A stretch of 64,000 nucleotides of DNA from Marinospirillum alkaliphilum DSM 21637 (GCF_900119735.1 NZ_FPJW01000002.1:186001-250000), one strand, 5' to 3'; positions 48,902-58,696 are shown, counted from the stretch's first letter. Made by a program: numbers and translations. The notes: generated from the letters alone by a model not told the origin.

Positions 48902-49348
48902 ATGGGCCGTGAAAAACGCCTGGAACCTGTATTAAAAATGGCGGAAGCCAAGGTAGATGAAGCCGCCCGCGCACTGGGTTATCTGAACCAGAAAATCGCC
49001 CAGGAAGAAGCGACCCGAGCGCTGCTGAAAAATTATGAAGGTGAATACCTGCAATTAATGCGTGGTGGGGATCAGGCCGGTCGCAGAATGGATGTGCAGG
49101 CAGTCATGCGCTACCAATTGTTTATTCAACGCCTTGAGGCAGCACAAATTCAGCAGAATGAACAGTTGCATCTACTGCAGCAGCAGAAAGCGCAGGTGAC
49201 AGAGCACTGGATTAAAACCCGCGCAAGAGCTCAGGCTGTCAGCAGTGCCATGGATTCGATTCGCAGGGAAGAAGCGGTGCAATCTAATCGCCAGGAACAA
49301 AAGCTGTTTGACGAGCTGAATACCATGCGTATTGCGCGTATGCGTTAA
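48902..49348 (+). CDS. fliJ: Flagellar export protein FliJ
   Basis: A 148-residue, almost wholly alpha-helical coiled-coil protein. It begins REKRLEPVLKMAEAKVDEAA and carries many Glu/Gln/Lys heptads; it is the stalk of the FliI hexamer and links to FlhA. Identity rests on length, coiled-coil character and position after fliI. Nine bases separate the genes, with AAGGAGG upstream. Confidence 0.92.
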   Translation: MGREKRLEPVLKMAEAKVDEAARALGYLNQKIAQEEATRALLKNYEGEYLQLMRGGDQAGRRMDVQAVMRYQLFIQRLEAAQIQQNEQLHLLQQQKAQVTEHWIKTRARAQAVSSAMDSIRREEAVQSNRQEQKLFDELNTMRIARMR

Positions 49349-49361
49349 CCCCTTCCTTATC

Positions 49362-49377
49362 TGGCACACTTTGTGCT
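49362..49377 (+). promoter_or_regulatory. Sigma-54 promoter of fliK
   Basis: TGGCACACTTTGTGCT fits the -24/-12 consensus TGGCAC-N5-TTGCW with the GG and GC dinucleotides exactly 12 bases apart; the one mismatch in the -12 part is G for T. It lies 64 bases before the fliK ATG and after the fliJ stop, and an NtrC-type activator (FleR) is encoded upstream. Confidence 0.72.
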
Positions 49378-49440
49378 GAGTAAATGGCAAAGAAGGCTTA
49401 TGCCCTGTACTTAAACTTGGGCACCTAAGGAATTTTGCCA

Positions 49441-50829
49441 ATGAATTCATCTGCCCCACTAAATTTTCTGCTTGATGTCACACCGGTTTCCACTGATGCA
49501 GTGGGTCGTTCCCAGTCCAGCGCAAGGTCACCACAAGACGGGCAGGATTTTCAAAGCCATCTTGCCAGCCGTATGGATCGTGATGGGCCAACGCAGCCAC
49601 AACACACTCGCCCAACAAATGCATCAACACGCACCGAAGCCCCTTCTCAGGAAAAGGTTCGGTTGCACTCATCTCGTGGTGAAGCAGCCCAACCAGTAAA
49701 AGAAACCGTTGTTCAGGGTGGCGAAGTTTTGCCGCTGAGTGATGAGGCGCGGAATTTTCTTGCCGGTCTTGATGATGAGGTGCGCGACCAACTACTCAAT
49801 GAACTGCATTCCTGGTTGGCAAATTTATCGCCTGAGGCTTTGGAAAACTTGCAGGCTACCCTTGCAGAGGGTGGCTCATTACTCACGCTGTTGCCAGATG
49901 ACTTGCAGCAGCAGATGACCAGTCTTTTACAGCAGGCTGAGGATCAGAATGCACTGTTGGCTGGCTTGAACCAGTTGGTGCAATTGCTCAGCAGCAGGGA
50001 GCTGGACCCAGCAAGATTGGCGGGCACAAGGGTGGTTGCAACAGGTTTGGAGCTGCAGCCAGTTCAGCAGCAAGATGGGCGTCCGCTTGAAGTTCGCGAT
50101 GCCGCACAAAGGGGAGCTGCTCCTTTAGCAGCTGAGCCATCAAAAAATGCGCTGGCTGAGTTGATGTCTGACTCGTCCGGCAACTCCGGACGTCAAACAG
50201 GTTCTGGCAAGCAGCGTCAGGATTCTTTTGCTGACATGGTGTCCAGGTTGAGTCGGGCAGATGGCGCCGCAGTGGCGGTCTCCCCGCGCCAGAGTGGAGA
50301 ATCACTGCAACAGCTATTACAGGCGGCGGGGCTGGGATTGCCCGGTGTTCAGGCTGCAGCAGTTGGGCAGGGTGCGGCGCGCATGGTGGGTATGCAGCCC
50401 GCCTCAATCATGATGCAGGCGGCCGCTCAGGCTAATGCTCAGGCGCTGGCCAGTCGTATCAGCATGATGAATGGCAAGGGGCTGCAAGTTGCCGAAATGC
50501 GTCTGGATCCCCCGCATCTGGGTAGTGTAAGGGTTGAGATACGTATGCAGGGTGAACAGGCATCAGTAGTGTTTCAGGCCCCGAATGCACATGCCCGCGA
50601 GCTTTTGGAACAGTCTTTGCCTAGGCTTAGGGAGATGATGGAGGCAGAGGGGCTGCAGTTGGCTGATGCCCAGGTTTCCGAGGAGTCTCATGACGGTCAG
50701 GGAGAAGATGGAAAGGCTTCCGGGCGGTCAGGATCTGGTTATGCACTCGAAAGCTCGGATGATGACTCACAGCAGGCACAGGTAGTGTTACTCGATCAGC
50801 CTCTGGGTCTGATAGACTATTATGCCTGA
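49441..50829 (+). CDS. fliK: Flagellar hook-length control protein FliK
   Basis: A 462-residue molecular ruler that sets hook length and switches export specificity through FlhB. The N-terminal two thirds are low-complexity and Gln/Ser/Pro-rich, as usual; the C-terminal domain has the diagnostic AEMRLDPPHLGSVRVEI and ARELLEQSLPRLREMMEAEG. Start at ATG 49441, with AGGA upstream; an in-frame TTG two codons earlier is possible. It has its own sigma-54 promoter. Confidence 0.92.
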   Translation: MNSSAPLNFLLDVTPVSTDAVGRSQSSARSPQDGQDFQSHLASRMDRDGPTQPQHTRPTNASTRTEAPSQEKVRLHSSRGEAAQPVKETVVQGGEVLPLSDEARNFLAGLDDEVRDQLLNELHSWLANLSPEALENLQATLAEGGSLLTLLPDDLQQQMTSLLQQAEDQNALLAGLNQLVQLLSSRELDPARLAGTRVVATGLELQPVQQQDGRPLEVRDAAQRGAAPLAAEPSKNALAELMSDSSGNSGRQTGSGKQRQDSFADMVSRLSRADGAAVAVSPRQSGESLQQLLQAAGLGLPGVQAAAVGQGAARMVGMQPASIMMQAAAQANAQALASRISMMNGKGLQVAEMRLDPPHLGSVRVEIRMQGEQASVVFQAPNAHARELLEQSLPRLREMMEAEGLQLADAQVSEESHDGQGEDGKASGRSGSGYALESSDDDSQQAQVVLLDQPLGLIDYYA

Positions 50830-50885
50830 AGCTAGGTTGCCGGATAATCTGTTCCGGCTTGAGTGCAAACCGGAGGAAATGAGTC

Positions 50886-51386
50886 ATGGCTGAAGATGTG
50901 AATGAAGGTGGCAAAAAAAACAAGCTGGTATTGATTGGTGGGCTGGTGGTTGGACTGGCGATAGTGGCCGCCCTTGCAGTTGGTGGAACCTTGTTTTTTC
51001 TGGATCGTTCACCTTCGGAAGAGTCTGCAGGCACCACTTTGCCCGGGACCAGTGGCCGCATTCAGCTGAATACCGCCTTTTATTACACCTTTGAGCAGCC
51101 TTTTGTTGCGCCACTGGTCTCTTCGGATCGCCGTCAACGCTTTCTGCAGGTTTCGCTGGCAGTAAAGGCTGAAAATCAGGCTGCAGCAAATGCCATTGAA
51201 AAACACATGCCATTGATCAAGAACAATCTCAATATGCTCTTTACCCGACAGGATTATCAAACACTGCAAACACCAGAAGGCAAGTTGCAGCTGCAGCTAT
51301 CCGCAGCTGAGGTGGTGCAGGGTGTGGTAGAGCGTGAAGGGGTGAGAATTAGTGAAGTGCTGATCACTGATTTTGTCATGCAGTGA
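50886..51386 (+). CDS. fliL: Flagellar basal body-associated protein FliL
   Basis: A 166-residue membrane protein with one helix (residues about 16-40, LVLIGGLVVGLAIVAALAVG) and a periplasmic domain that surrounds the stator. RFLQVSLAVKAENQ and the terminal GVRISEVLITDFVMQ match FliL. GGAGGAAA lies before the ATG. Confidence 0.94.
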   Translation: MAEDVNEGGKKNKLVLIGGLVVGLAIVAALAVGGTLFFLDRSPSEESAGTTLPGTSGRIQLNTAFYYTFEQPFVAPLVSSDRRQRFLQVSLAVKAENQAAANAIEKHMPLIKNNLNMLFTRQDYQTLQTPEGKLQLQLSAAEVVQGVVEREGVRISEVLITDFVMQ

Positions 51387-51435
51387 CACCAGATAAAAAC
51401 AGTTAGACTGCACCAGACTGATAGGGTGAATTTTT

Positions 51436-52413
51436 ATGGCAGTTCAGGATCTGCTATCGCAGGATGAAATAGACCTTCTTCTCCACGGTGTTGACGATGA
51501 CGATCTTCCTGATCCGTCAGAAGCGGCCGAGGGTGCTGGTGATGTGCAGACCTATGACATCACCAGTCAGGACCGTATTGTTCGCGGTCGCATGCCAACC
51601 CTGGAGATGATCAACGAGCGTTTTGCCCGTTATACCCGTATCAGTCTTTTTAATTTGCTGCGCCGTAGTGCCCATGTGGCATCGGGCGGTGTGCAGATCA
51701 TGAAGTTTGGCGAGTATGTGCATACCCTGTACGTGCCGACCAGCCTGAATCTGGTAAAAATACGTCCATTACGGGGAACGTCCCTGTTTGTCATGGATGC
51801 CAAACTGGTGTTCAAGCTGGTTGATAATTTCTTTGGTGGTGATGGTCGTCACGCCAAAATTGAAGGGCGTGAATTCACCCCGACAGAAATCCGTATTGTG
51901 CAGAAGGTGCTGGAACAGGTTTTTATCGACCTTAAAGAAGCCTGGGCCACAGTTTTACCGCTGAATTTTGAGTACATCGGTTTTGAAGTCAACCCGGCAA
52001 TGGCTAACATTGTCAGTCCCAGCGAGGTTGTTGTTGTCAGCACCTTCCATATTGAACTGGATGGTGGTGGTGGTGACCTGCACATCACCATTCCTTATTC
52101 GATGATTGAACCGGTACGCGAAGAGCTGGATTCCGGTGTGCAGTCGGATGTGGATGATATTGATGAACGCTGGGTACGAGCCTTGCGAGCCGATATCATG
52201 GAAGCCAAAATCCCACTTAATGTGAAGGTCGTTGATAAAAAGCTGACCTTAAGGGATCTGGTGCACCTGGAAGCGGGTGATATTATCCCGGTTGATATGC
52301 CGGATCATGTCACCCTGCATGCCAACGGCGTACCGGTATTCAAATGTAAAATGGGGCGTTCAGGTGAAAATCTGGCGCTGAAAATAAAAGAACAGATCAG
52401 ATTGGTACGCTGA
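51436..52413 (+). CDS. fliM: Flagellar motor switch protein FliM
   Basis: A 325-residue C-ring protein. The N-terminal CheY-P binding helix is LLSQDEIDLLLHGV (residues 6-19). The middle domain includes RIVRGRMPTLEMINERFAR and GGDGRHAKIEGREFT; the SpoA domain (residues about 245-325) mates with FliN. All normal for the family. Confidence 0.96.
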   Translation: MAVQDLLSQDEIDLLLHGVDDDDLPDPSEAAEGAGDVQTYDITSQDRIVRGRMPTLEMINERFARYTRISLFNLLRRSAHVASGGVQIMKFGEYVHTLYVPTSLNLVKIRPLRGTSLFVMDAKLVFKLVDNFFGGDGRHAKIEGREFTPTEIRIVQKVLEQVFIDLKEAWATVLPLNFEYIGFEVNPAMANIVSPSEVVVVSTFHIELDGGGGDLHITIPYSMIEPVREELDSGVQSDVDDIDERWVRALRADIMEAKIPLNVKVVDKKLTLRDLVHLEAGDIIPVDMPDHVTLHANGVPVFKCKMGRSGENLALKIKEQIRLVR

Positions 52414-52457
52414 TCAGTGAGCACTGATCCCGTTTAAACCGCGTTGGGAAAAGGAAG

Positions 52458-52958
52458 ATGAGCGAAGAAGAAAACAACGAAGACTGGGCATCTGCACTGG
52501 ATGAGTCAGGTACTGATGATGACTGGGCTGCTGCAATGAATGAGCAGGGTGGGTCTGCATCCGCTTCCGATGATATGGATGACTGGGGTGCTGCTCTGGA
52601 AGAGCAGGCGAAATCGGATGGTGAGCTGACGGAAGATGATATCCAGTCAGCACCACTGGAGTACCTTGAGGATGACTCGGTAGGCTTTGATGGTGATAAC
52701 CCGAATCTTGAAGTTATCATGGATATTCCGGTGACCATTGCCATGGAGGTTGGCAGCACGGAGATTGCCATCCGTAATCTGCTGCAGCTGAACCAGGGTT
52801 CAGTGATTGAGCTGGATCGCCTCGCTGGTGAACCACTGGACGTTAAGGTGAATGGCACCTTGATTGCTCATGGTGAAGTGGTGATGGTGAATGAAAAGTT
52901 CGGTATTCGCCTGACGGACGTAGTGAGTCCGTCCGAACGTATCAAGCGCCTGCGCTGA
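52458..52958 (+). CDS. fliN: FliN with three tandem Trp motifs in its N-terminus
   Basis: A 166-residue C-ring protein. Residues 86-160 are the SpoA domain (MDIPVTIAMEVGSTEI ... EKFGIRLTDVVSP). The N-terminal 65 residues are acidic and contain EDWASALDES (8-17), DDWAAAMNEQ (21-30) and DDWGAALEEQ (41-50), three versions of one short helix motif. Pseudomonad-type FliN usually has one DEWAAAL-like copy. FliN recruits the FliH-FliI complex and binds CheY-P, so the copies may add binding sites. Confidence 0.95.
   Translation: MSEEENNEDWASALDESGTDDDWAAAMNEQGGSASASDDMDDWGAALEEQAKSDGELTEDDIQSAPLEYLEDDSVGFDGDNPNLEVIMDIPVTIAMEVGSTEIAIRNLLQLNQGSVIELDRLAGEPLDVKVNGTLIAHGEVVMVNEKFGIRLTDVVSPSERIKRLR
52479..52607 (+). 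repeat. Triplicated DDW motif coding repeats in fliN
   Basis: Encodes the three [DE]DWxxAxxE[QS] motifs with central Trp10, Trp23 and Trp43. The copies differ in sequence and are separated by 13 and 20 residues, so they are old and diverged rather than a recent slip. Confidence 0.6.
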
Positions 52959-52966
52959 TCAGCAAG

Positions 52967-53446
52967 ATGCTGTATGCAGCGTTGAAAAACATCAAGGTAC
53001 AGCGGGCAGGGATTTCCTGCCCGCTGCTTTTGCTGTGTTTTTTCAGTCCATCCTTGCTGGCGATGAGTGATCGCCCTGTGCCCAGCACTGCAGCTGCAGC
53101 CACCCAGATCGGGCTTGGTCTGCTTGTGGTGCTGCTGCTGTTGTTTTTTCTGGCCTGGTTGGTGCGGCGGCTTAACCTGGTGCCTGGTGCCATGGGTGCG
53201 GCTGGAGGCATGAAAGTTCTGGCAGTGTTGCCTTTGAGTAACCGCGAGCGATTGATCCTGGTGCAGGTTGGCAGTGAACAGCTCTTGTTGGGTGTCACCC
53301 AGCAGCAGATTAACTTGATCCATCGCCTGGAAGAGCCATTATCGACGGAAGGCTCACAGCAGGCAGCTTTTGCTTCACTGTTGGATTACTGGAAGCAGAA
53401 AACAACCCGACACCGTAAAGGTGATTCAGGAGACGAGGAACGATGA
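52967..53446 (+). CDS. fliO: Flagellar biosynthetic protein FliO
   Basis: A 159-residue membrane protein that helps assemble the FliP pentamer. There is a signal-like hydrophobic stretch (18-32), a membrane helix (about 47-66, [20 protein letters not shown]), and a cytosolic domain with [22 protein letters not shown]. That last motif is the FliO hallmark. The ATG at 52967 has a poor ribosome site; it overlaps fliP by four bases. Confidence 0.9.
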   Translation: MLYAALKNIKVQRAGISCPLLLLCFFSPSLLAMSDRPVPSTAAAATQIGLGLLVVLLLLFFLAWLVRRLNLVPGAMGAAGGMKVLAVLPLSNRERLILVQVGSEQLLLGVTQQQINLIHRLEEPLSTEGSQQAAFASLLDYWKQKTTRHRKGDSGDEER

Positions 53447-54192
53447 AGCGGGTATATGCAATCGGTTGGTTGTTGCCGCTGCTGCTTTTGCCTTTACCGG
53501 CAATGGCACAGTTGCCGGGTGTGGAAGCCTTGCGGATGATTCCCGGGGATGATGGTAGCCAAAGTTATTCGGTGACCATCCAGATCCTGGCGATCATGAC
53601 GGCGCTGACACTCTTGCCGTCGATGTTGATCATGCTGACCAGCTTTACACGTATTATTGTGGTATTGGCCATTCTGCGTCAGGCACTGGGTTTGCAGCAA
53701 ACGCCTTCCAACCAGATCCTGATAGGCCTGACGTTATTCCTGACTTTTTTTATCATGACGCCTGTATGGGAAAGGATTAATGCAGAAGCACTGCAGCCCT
53801 ACATTGCAGAGGAAGTCTCTCCACTGGAGGCTGTTCAGCTTGCCAGGGCCCCACTGCAGGAATTCATGCTGGCCCAGACTCGAGAAGTGGATCTGGATAT
53901 GTTTGCCCGGATTGGCGGTTATGATGTGATCGAGTCACCGGAGGATGTCCCGTTTGTGGTGCTGGTGCCGGCTTTTGTTACCAGTGAGCTGAAAACAGCT
54001 TTCCAGATAGGCTTTATGCTGTTTATACCTTTTTTGATACTGGATATGGTGGTGGCCAGTATTCTGATGGCCATGGGTATGATGATGCTATCTCCTATCA
54101 TTATTTCCTTGCCATTTAAAATCATGCTGTTTGTGCTGGTGGATGGCTGGACACTGGTGATGGGTACCCTGGCGGCCAGTTATGGGTATTAG
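53443..54192 (+). CDS. fliP: Flagellar export gate protein FliP
   Basis: A 249-residue core export-gate protein with a cleavable signal peptide (residues 1-22, ending PAMA) and four membrane helices. Family signatures are [36 protein letters not shown] and [20 protein letters not shown]. Starts within the fliO stop. Confidence 0.97.
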   Translation: MKRVYAIGWLLPLLLLPLPAMAQLPGVEALRMIPGDDGSQSYSVTIQILAIMTALTLLPSMLIMLTSFTRIIVVLAILRQALGLQQTPSNQILIGLTLFLTFFIMTPVWERINAEALQPYIAEEVSPLEAVQLARAPLQEFMLAQTREVDLDMFARIGGYDVIESPEDVPFVVLVPAFVTSELKTAFQIGFMLFIPFLILDMVVASILMAMGMMMLSPIIISLPFKIMLFVLVDGWTLVMGTLAASYGY

Positions 54193-54228
54193 CCAGCTTC
54201 AGCCTGATTTAGCGCAAGGAGGTTGCCA

Positions 54229-54498
54229 ATGAGCCCGGAAGTTGCTGTTGACCTGCTGCGGGAAGCACTTTTCATAGTTATCACCATTGTTGCAATTGGT
54301 GTGGTGCCTGGCTTGCTGGTGGGTTTGGCGGTTGCCATTTTTCAGGCCGCCACACAGATTAACGAGCAGACACTGAGTTTTTTGCCACGCCTGATGGCAA
54401 CCCTGCTGGCGCTGATCATTGCCGGGCCCATGATTCTGCGTATGCTGATGGAGTTTTTTCAGCGTCTGGCAGACAGTATTCCCTATCTGATAGGTTAG
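54229..54498 (+). CDS. fliQ: Flagellar export gate protein FliQ
   Basis: An 89-residue, two-helix gate subunit. IFQAATQINEQTLSFLPR and ALIIAGPMILRMLMEFFQ match E. coli FliQ, which has the same length. I chose the ATG at 54229, with AAGGAGG six bases upstream, over a TTG two codons earlier. Confidence 0.96.
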   Translation: MSPEVAVDLLREALFIVITIVAIGVVPGLLVGLAVAIFQAATQINEQTLSFLPRLMATLLALIIAGPMILRMLMEFFQRLADSIPYLIG

Positions 54499-54507
54499 GG
54501 GTGGCTG

Positions 54508-55287
54508 ATGCTGGAGCTGACTGATGCGGAATTAACGGCCTGGGTGGGTAGTTTTTTATGGCCTTTTTTTCGTATTGGTGCCTTTTTTATGGCTGCACCA
54601 ATTTTTGGTGCCAATATGGTGCCTGCGCCTGTGCGCATTGGCCTGTCCTTCTTCCTGACCCTGATGATTTTACCCCTGTTACCACCGGTGCCGGTGATGG
54701 ATGGTCTGTCACCCCAGACCTGGTTGCTGGTGGCACAACAAATTATTATCGGCATCAGTCTGGGTTTCATGGTACAGCTGCTGTTTCAGGTTTTTGTGGT
54801 GTTTGGTCAGATAGTCGCGATGCAGATTGGTATGGGCATGGCCCAGATGGCTGATCCGAGCAGCGGTATTAACGTTACCGTACTCAGTCAGTACACACTG
54901 ATCATGACCAATCTGGTGTTTCTGGCCGCTGGCGGCCATCTGGTCATTATTTATACCCTGGCAGAAAGTTTCACCATTATTCCCGTTGGGCTTGAAGGTT
55001 TAAACCGTGAGCGGGCCTGGCTGATAGCCGCTCAGGGTGGCTGGCTGTTTGCGGGTGCCTTGTTAATGGCCTTGCCGATCATTATCGCCAAGCTGGTGGT
55101 GAACATTGCGCTGGGTGTGGTTACTCGTGCAGCGCCACAGCTCAACATTTTTGTGATTGGTTTTCCGGTTATGATGATGCTGGGCCTTTTGGAGTTGTGG
55201 GTCTGGACCACGGAATACCTGTTTCATTTTGATCGCATGTCACGAGATGTGTTTGACCTGTTGCGCGTTTGGCTGGAGCTGGGCTGA
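54508..55287 (+). CDS. fliR: Flagellar export gate protein FliR
   Basis: A 259-residue membrane protein with about six helices completing the FliPQR channel. Motifs: FFRIGAFFMAAPIFGANMVP, QIIIGISLGFMVQLLFQ, and AAPQLNIFVIGFPVMM, all typical. Its stop overlaps the flhB start (TGATG). Confidence 0.96.
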   Translation: MLELTDAELTAWVGSFLWPFFRIGAFFMAAPIFGANMVPAPVRIGLSFFLTLMILPLLPPVPVMDGLSPQTWLLVAQQIIIGISLGFMVQLLFQVFVVFGQIVAMQIGMGMAQMADPSSGINVTVLSQYTLIMTNLVFLAAGGHLVIIYTLAESFTIIPVGLEGLNRERAWLIAAQGGWLFAGALLMALPIIIAKLVVNIALGVVTRAAPQLNIFVIGFPVMMMLGLLELWVWTTEYLFHFDRMSRDVFDLLRVWLELG

Positions 55288-56426
55288 TGGCAGAGAATCA
55301 GGACGGCCAGGAAAAAACAGAAGAACCCACGTCGAAACGTAAAGAGGACTCGCGACGTGATGGTGAGGTGGCACGCTCCAAAGAGCTGAGTACAACAGTG
55401 CTGTTGCTGGCAGCGGGTATGGCACTATTGGTGTTTGGTGCCTGGATGGGTAACAAGGCACTGGATATTTTTGCCTATAACTTTGATTTAACCCGTCATG
55501 ATGTGACCACTCACGATGCCATGTTCAAGCATTTTACTGTATCGGTATGGCATGCCATCGGTGTGGTGCTTCCCTTCCTGATCGTATTGTTTGTGGTTGG
55601 TGCCCTGTCACAGATTGTGGTGGGAGGGTGGAACCTCACTGCCAAGGCCTTGATTCCGAAGTTCAGCAAGCTTAACCCCATTTCCGGCATAAAACGCATC
55701 TTTTCAAAGAACTCCCTGGTGGAGTTTGTGAAGTCTGTAGCCAAGGTTCTGCTGGTTGGAGTGACCTCGTTCATCATCATCTGGGGACTGAAGGAAGAGT
55801 TTGCCACCCTCGGCGCCATGGCGCTTGAGCCTGCGATCGCCAAGGGCAGTTACCTGATCATCTGGTCGTTTCTGGCCATCAGTCTGTCACTGATCATTGT
55901 GGTGTTGATTGATGTGCCCTGGCAGCTGCATCAGCACAATGAAAAGCTGAAAATGACCCGCCAGGAGGTCAAGGATGAATACAAGAACACTGAGGGTAAA
56001 CCGGAGGTCAAGAGCCGCATACGTCGCATGCAGATGGAAATGGCACAGCGTCGAATGATGGCCGATGTCCCTTCTGCAGATGTGGTCATTACCAACCCAA
56101 CCCATTATGCTGTAGCACTGAAATATGATGAGTCAGGCAATGGTGCGCCGCGAGTGGTCGCCAAAGGTCAGGATCAGATCGCCGCCAAGATCAGGGAAAT
56201 CGCCGATCACTATCAAGTGCCGGTATTGCAACTGCCTCCTTTAAGTCGCGCGATATATTTTTCAACTGAAATAGGGGATGAAATCCCCCATGCCCTGTTT
56301 ATGGCCGTGGCTCAGGTGCTGGCTTATGTGTTCCAGTTGAAGCAATACAAGTCAGGCAAGGCTCGTAAACCTGATGCGCCGAAAAAGGTTGAAGTGCCGC
56401 CAGATCTGGACCCTGAATCCTCCTGA
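55287..56426 (+). CDS. flhB: Flagellar export switch protein FlhB
   Basis: A 379-residue protein: short cytosolic start (TEEPTSKRKEDSRRDGEV), four membrane helices, then a cytosolic domain with the self-cleaving NPTHYAVALKY motif (cut between Asn and Pro) that switches export from rod/hook to filament. The ATG at 55287 has GGAG eight bases upstream; an in-frame TTG six codons earlier is less likely. C-terminus is Pro/Lys-rich. Confidence 0.96.
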   Translation: MAENQDGQEKTEEPTSKRKEDSRRDGEVARSKELSTTVLLLAAGMALLVFGAWMGNKALDIFAYNFDLTRHDVTTHDAMFKHFTVSVWHAIGVVLPFLIVLFVVGALSQIVVGGWNLTAKALIPKFSKLNPISGIKRIFSKNSLVEFVKSVAKVLLVGVTSFIIIWGLKEEFATLGAMALEPAIAKGSYLIIWSFLAISLSLIIVVLIDVPWQLHQHNEKLKMTRQEVKDEYKNTEGKPEVKSRIRRMQMEMAQRRMMADVPSADVVITNPTHYAVALKYDESGNGAPRVVAKGQDQIAAKIREIADHYQVPVLQLPPLSRAIYFSTEIGDEIPHALFMAVAQVLAYVFQLKQYKSGKARKPDAPKKVEVPPDLDPESS

Positions 56427-56540
56427 TTTACAATTCTACGCAGCAAGGTTCCAGACCATGAGTTTATTTCATGGGCAGATGTTGGCATACTTCGGCGTCG
56501 GTGCCACCTGGCGCCGGTGTCTTTTGTTATCAGGTGAAAC

Positions 56541-58661
56541 ATGGATCGAACACAGCTGCAGAATACTTTCCGGTCAGTCGCACAGAGTCAGCTAGCCATT
56601 CCGGTGCTGCTGCTGGCTTTGCTGGGCATGATGACCTTGCCGATGCCGGTATTCCTGCTGGACCTCTTCTTCACCTTCAATATTGCCTTTGCCATCGTCA
56701 TTCTGCTGGTTGCCGTCTACGCCTTGCGTCCTCTGGACTTTGCAGTATTTCCAACCATTCTGCTGGTGGCCACACTGTTGCGTCTGGCCATGAACGTGGC
56801 ATCAACACGTATTGTGCTGCTCAATGGCCATGAGGGTGGTGATGCGGCTGGAAAGGTCATTGAAGCCTTTGGTTCGGTGTTGATCGGTGGTAACTATGTT
56901 GTTGGCATGATCGTGTTCCTGATCCTGATGATCATCAACTTTGTGGTTATCACCAAGGGTGCTGGACGCATTTCAGAAGTCAGTGCCCGCTTCACTCTTG
57001 ATGCCATGCCCGGCAAGCAGATGGCCATCGATGCAGACCTGAACGCTGGCCTGATTGATCAGAAAGAGGCAAAAGAGCGGCGCGAAGAAATTGCCGCTGA
57101 AGCTGATTTTTACGGTTCCATGGATGGTGCCAGCAAGTTTGTGCGTGGTGATGCCGTGGCAGGCATCATGATTCTGGTGATTAACGTGGTGGGTGGCCTG
57201 CTGATTGGTATGTTGCAGCATGGCTTGCCTTTCGGTGTCGCAGCTGAGCGTTATGTGCTATTGACCATCGGTGATGGTCTGGTTGCCCAGATTCCTTCTT
57301 TGATGCTGTCAGTGGCAGCAGCCATCATGGTGACACGCGTCAATTCCTCACAGACGATTTCCAGTCAGGTGTCCAACCAGATGTTTGGTACGCCCAAGGC
57401 GCTGGCAGTTGCTGCTGGACTGATGGTGGTGATGGGTATTATTCCAGGTATGCCACACCTGGCTTTCCTGGGGTTGGCCAGTGTTGCTGGTGGTGGTGCC
57501 TGGTTGATTCACCGGATGATGGAAAAACAGCGCCAGGATCAGGCTGCTGCTGAACAGGCGGCCAGTCAACTGCCGATGACACCTGATCCTGATGTGGTGG
57601 ACCAGAAGGAGCTGAACTGGCAGGACGTGGCTCCTGTTGATTTGCTGGGACTGGAAGTCGGTTACCGACTGATTCCGCTGGTGGATAAAACCCAGGGCGG
57701 CCAGTTGCTTGGGCGAATCAAGGGGATCCGCAAGAAGTTATCGCAGGATCTGGGATTCCTGATGCCTTCGGTGCATATTCGTGACAATCTGGATTTAACA
57801 CCCAACAGCTATCGCATTATTCTCAAGGGTGTCACGGTTGGTGAAGCGGAAGTGCACCCAGAGCGGGAAATGGCGATTAACCCCGGTCAGGTGTATGGAC
57901 CGATTAATGGCATCAAGGGCCGTGATCCGGCTTTTGGTCTGGAAGCAGTCTGGATCAACCCCAGTCAGCGGGAAGAAGCTCAGACGTTGGGTTATACCGT
58001 GGTGGATGCCAGTACTGTCATTGCCACTCAGTTGAACCAGGTGATGCATGATTATGCTCATGAGTTGATCGGTCATGATGATGTGCAGAAGATGCTCGAC
58101 ATGCTGTCACAAAGTGCACCGAAACTGACGGAGCAACTGGTGCCGGATAGCGTGACATTATCAATACTCTTGAAGGTGTTGCAGAACCTGTTGACCGAAC
58201 AGGTGCCCGTGCGTGATTTTCGCTCCATTGCCCAGGCTCTGGTGGAGGCAGCGCATACCACACGCGATCCGATCCAGTTGACCACTGCGGTGCGGGTTGC
58301 CCTATCGCGCTCAATCGTTCAAGCCATTACCGGGCCGAGTGACCATCTGGCCGTTATTACGCTGGAACCTCAGTTGGAGCAGTTGTTGCTGAAAAGTGTG
58401 CAGCAGGCTGCGCAGCAAGGCGGTGAAACGGATCAGCTCATTCTTGAGCCGGCCATGGCCGAGAAGCTGCAGCAGTCCCTGAGTGAAGTGGCTCAGCAGC
58501 AGGAGATGGCAGGCAATCCGGCGGTACTGGTCACGGCGGCCCCTGTGCGGCCAGTGATGGCGCGCTTTGTGCGTTATGGTATACAGAATGTTCACGTTCT
58601 ATCCTATCAGGAAATACCGGATAATAAGCAGATCACCATCGTGGCAACCATTGGCCAGTAA
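56541..58661 (+). CDS. flhA: Flagellar export protein FlhA
   Basis: A 706-residue export-gate protein: eight membrane helices in the first 330 residues and a cytosolic chaperone-binding ring after. Diagnostic phrases are RLAMNVASTRIVLL, the FHIPEP-region GRISEVSARFTLDAMPGKQM with AIDADLNAGLI, and the C-terminal half. Length is normal. The 114 bases before it hold a TGGCAT...GGC pair with one base too few for a canonical sigma-54 promoter. Confidence 0.97.
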   Translation: MDRTQLQNTFRSVAQSQLAIPVLLLALLGMMTLPMPVFLLDLFFTFNIAFAIVILLVAVYALRPLDFAVFPTILLVATLLRLAMNVASTRIVLLNGHEGGDAAGKVIEAFGSVLIGGNYVVGMIVFLILMIINFVVITKGAGRISEVSARFTLDAMPGKQMAIDADLNAGLIDQKEAKERREEIAAEADFYGSMDGASKFVRGDAVAGIMILVINVVGGLLIGMLQHGLPFGVAAERYVLLTIGDGLVAQIPSLMLSVAAAIMVTRVNSSQTISSQVSNQMFGTPKALAVAAGLMVVMGIIPGMPHLAFLGLASVAGGGAWLIHRMMEKQRQDQAAAEQAASQLPMTPDPDVVDQKELNWQDVAPVDLLGLEVGYRLIPLVDKTQGGQLLGRIKGIRKKLSQDLGFLMPSVHIRDNLDLTPNSYRIILKGVTVGEAEVHPEREMAINPGQVYGPINGIKGRDPAFGLEAVWINPSQREEAQTLGYTVVDASTVIATQLNQVMHDYAHELIGHDDVQKMLDMLSQSAPKLTEQLVPDSVTLSILLKVLQNLLTEQVPVRDFRSIAQALVEAAHTTRDPIQLTTAVRVALSRSIVQAITGPSDHLAVITLEPQLEQLLLKSVQQAAQQGGETDQLILEPAMAEKLQQSLSEVAQQQEMAGNPAVLVTAAPVRPVMARFVRYGIQNVHVLSYQEIPDNKQITIVATIGQ

Positions 58662-58696
58662 AACTGGCTGGAAGATCAGGCTGATGAGGATTTTTG

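Noticed and set aside
56483-56498. Possible sigma-54 promoter before flhA (TTGGCATACTTCGGCG)
   Set aside because: Spacing is one base short, though it is worth re-testing if 5' ends are mapped there.
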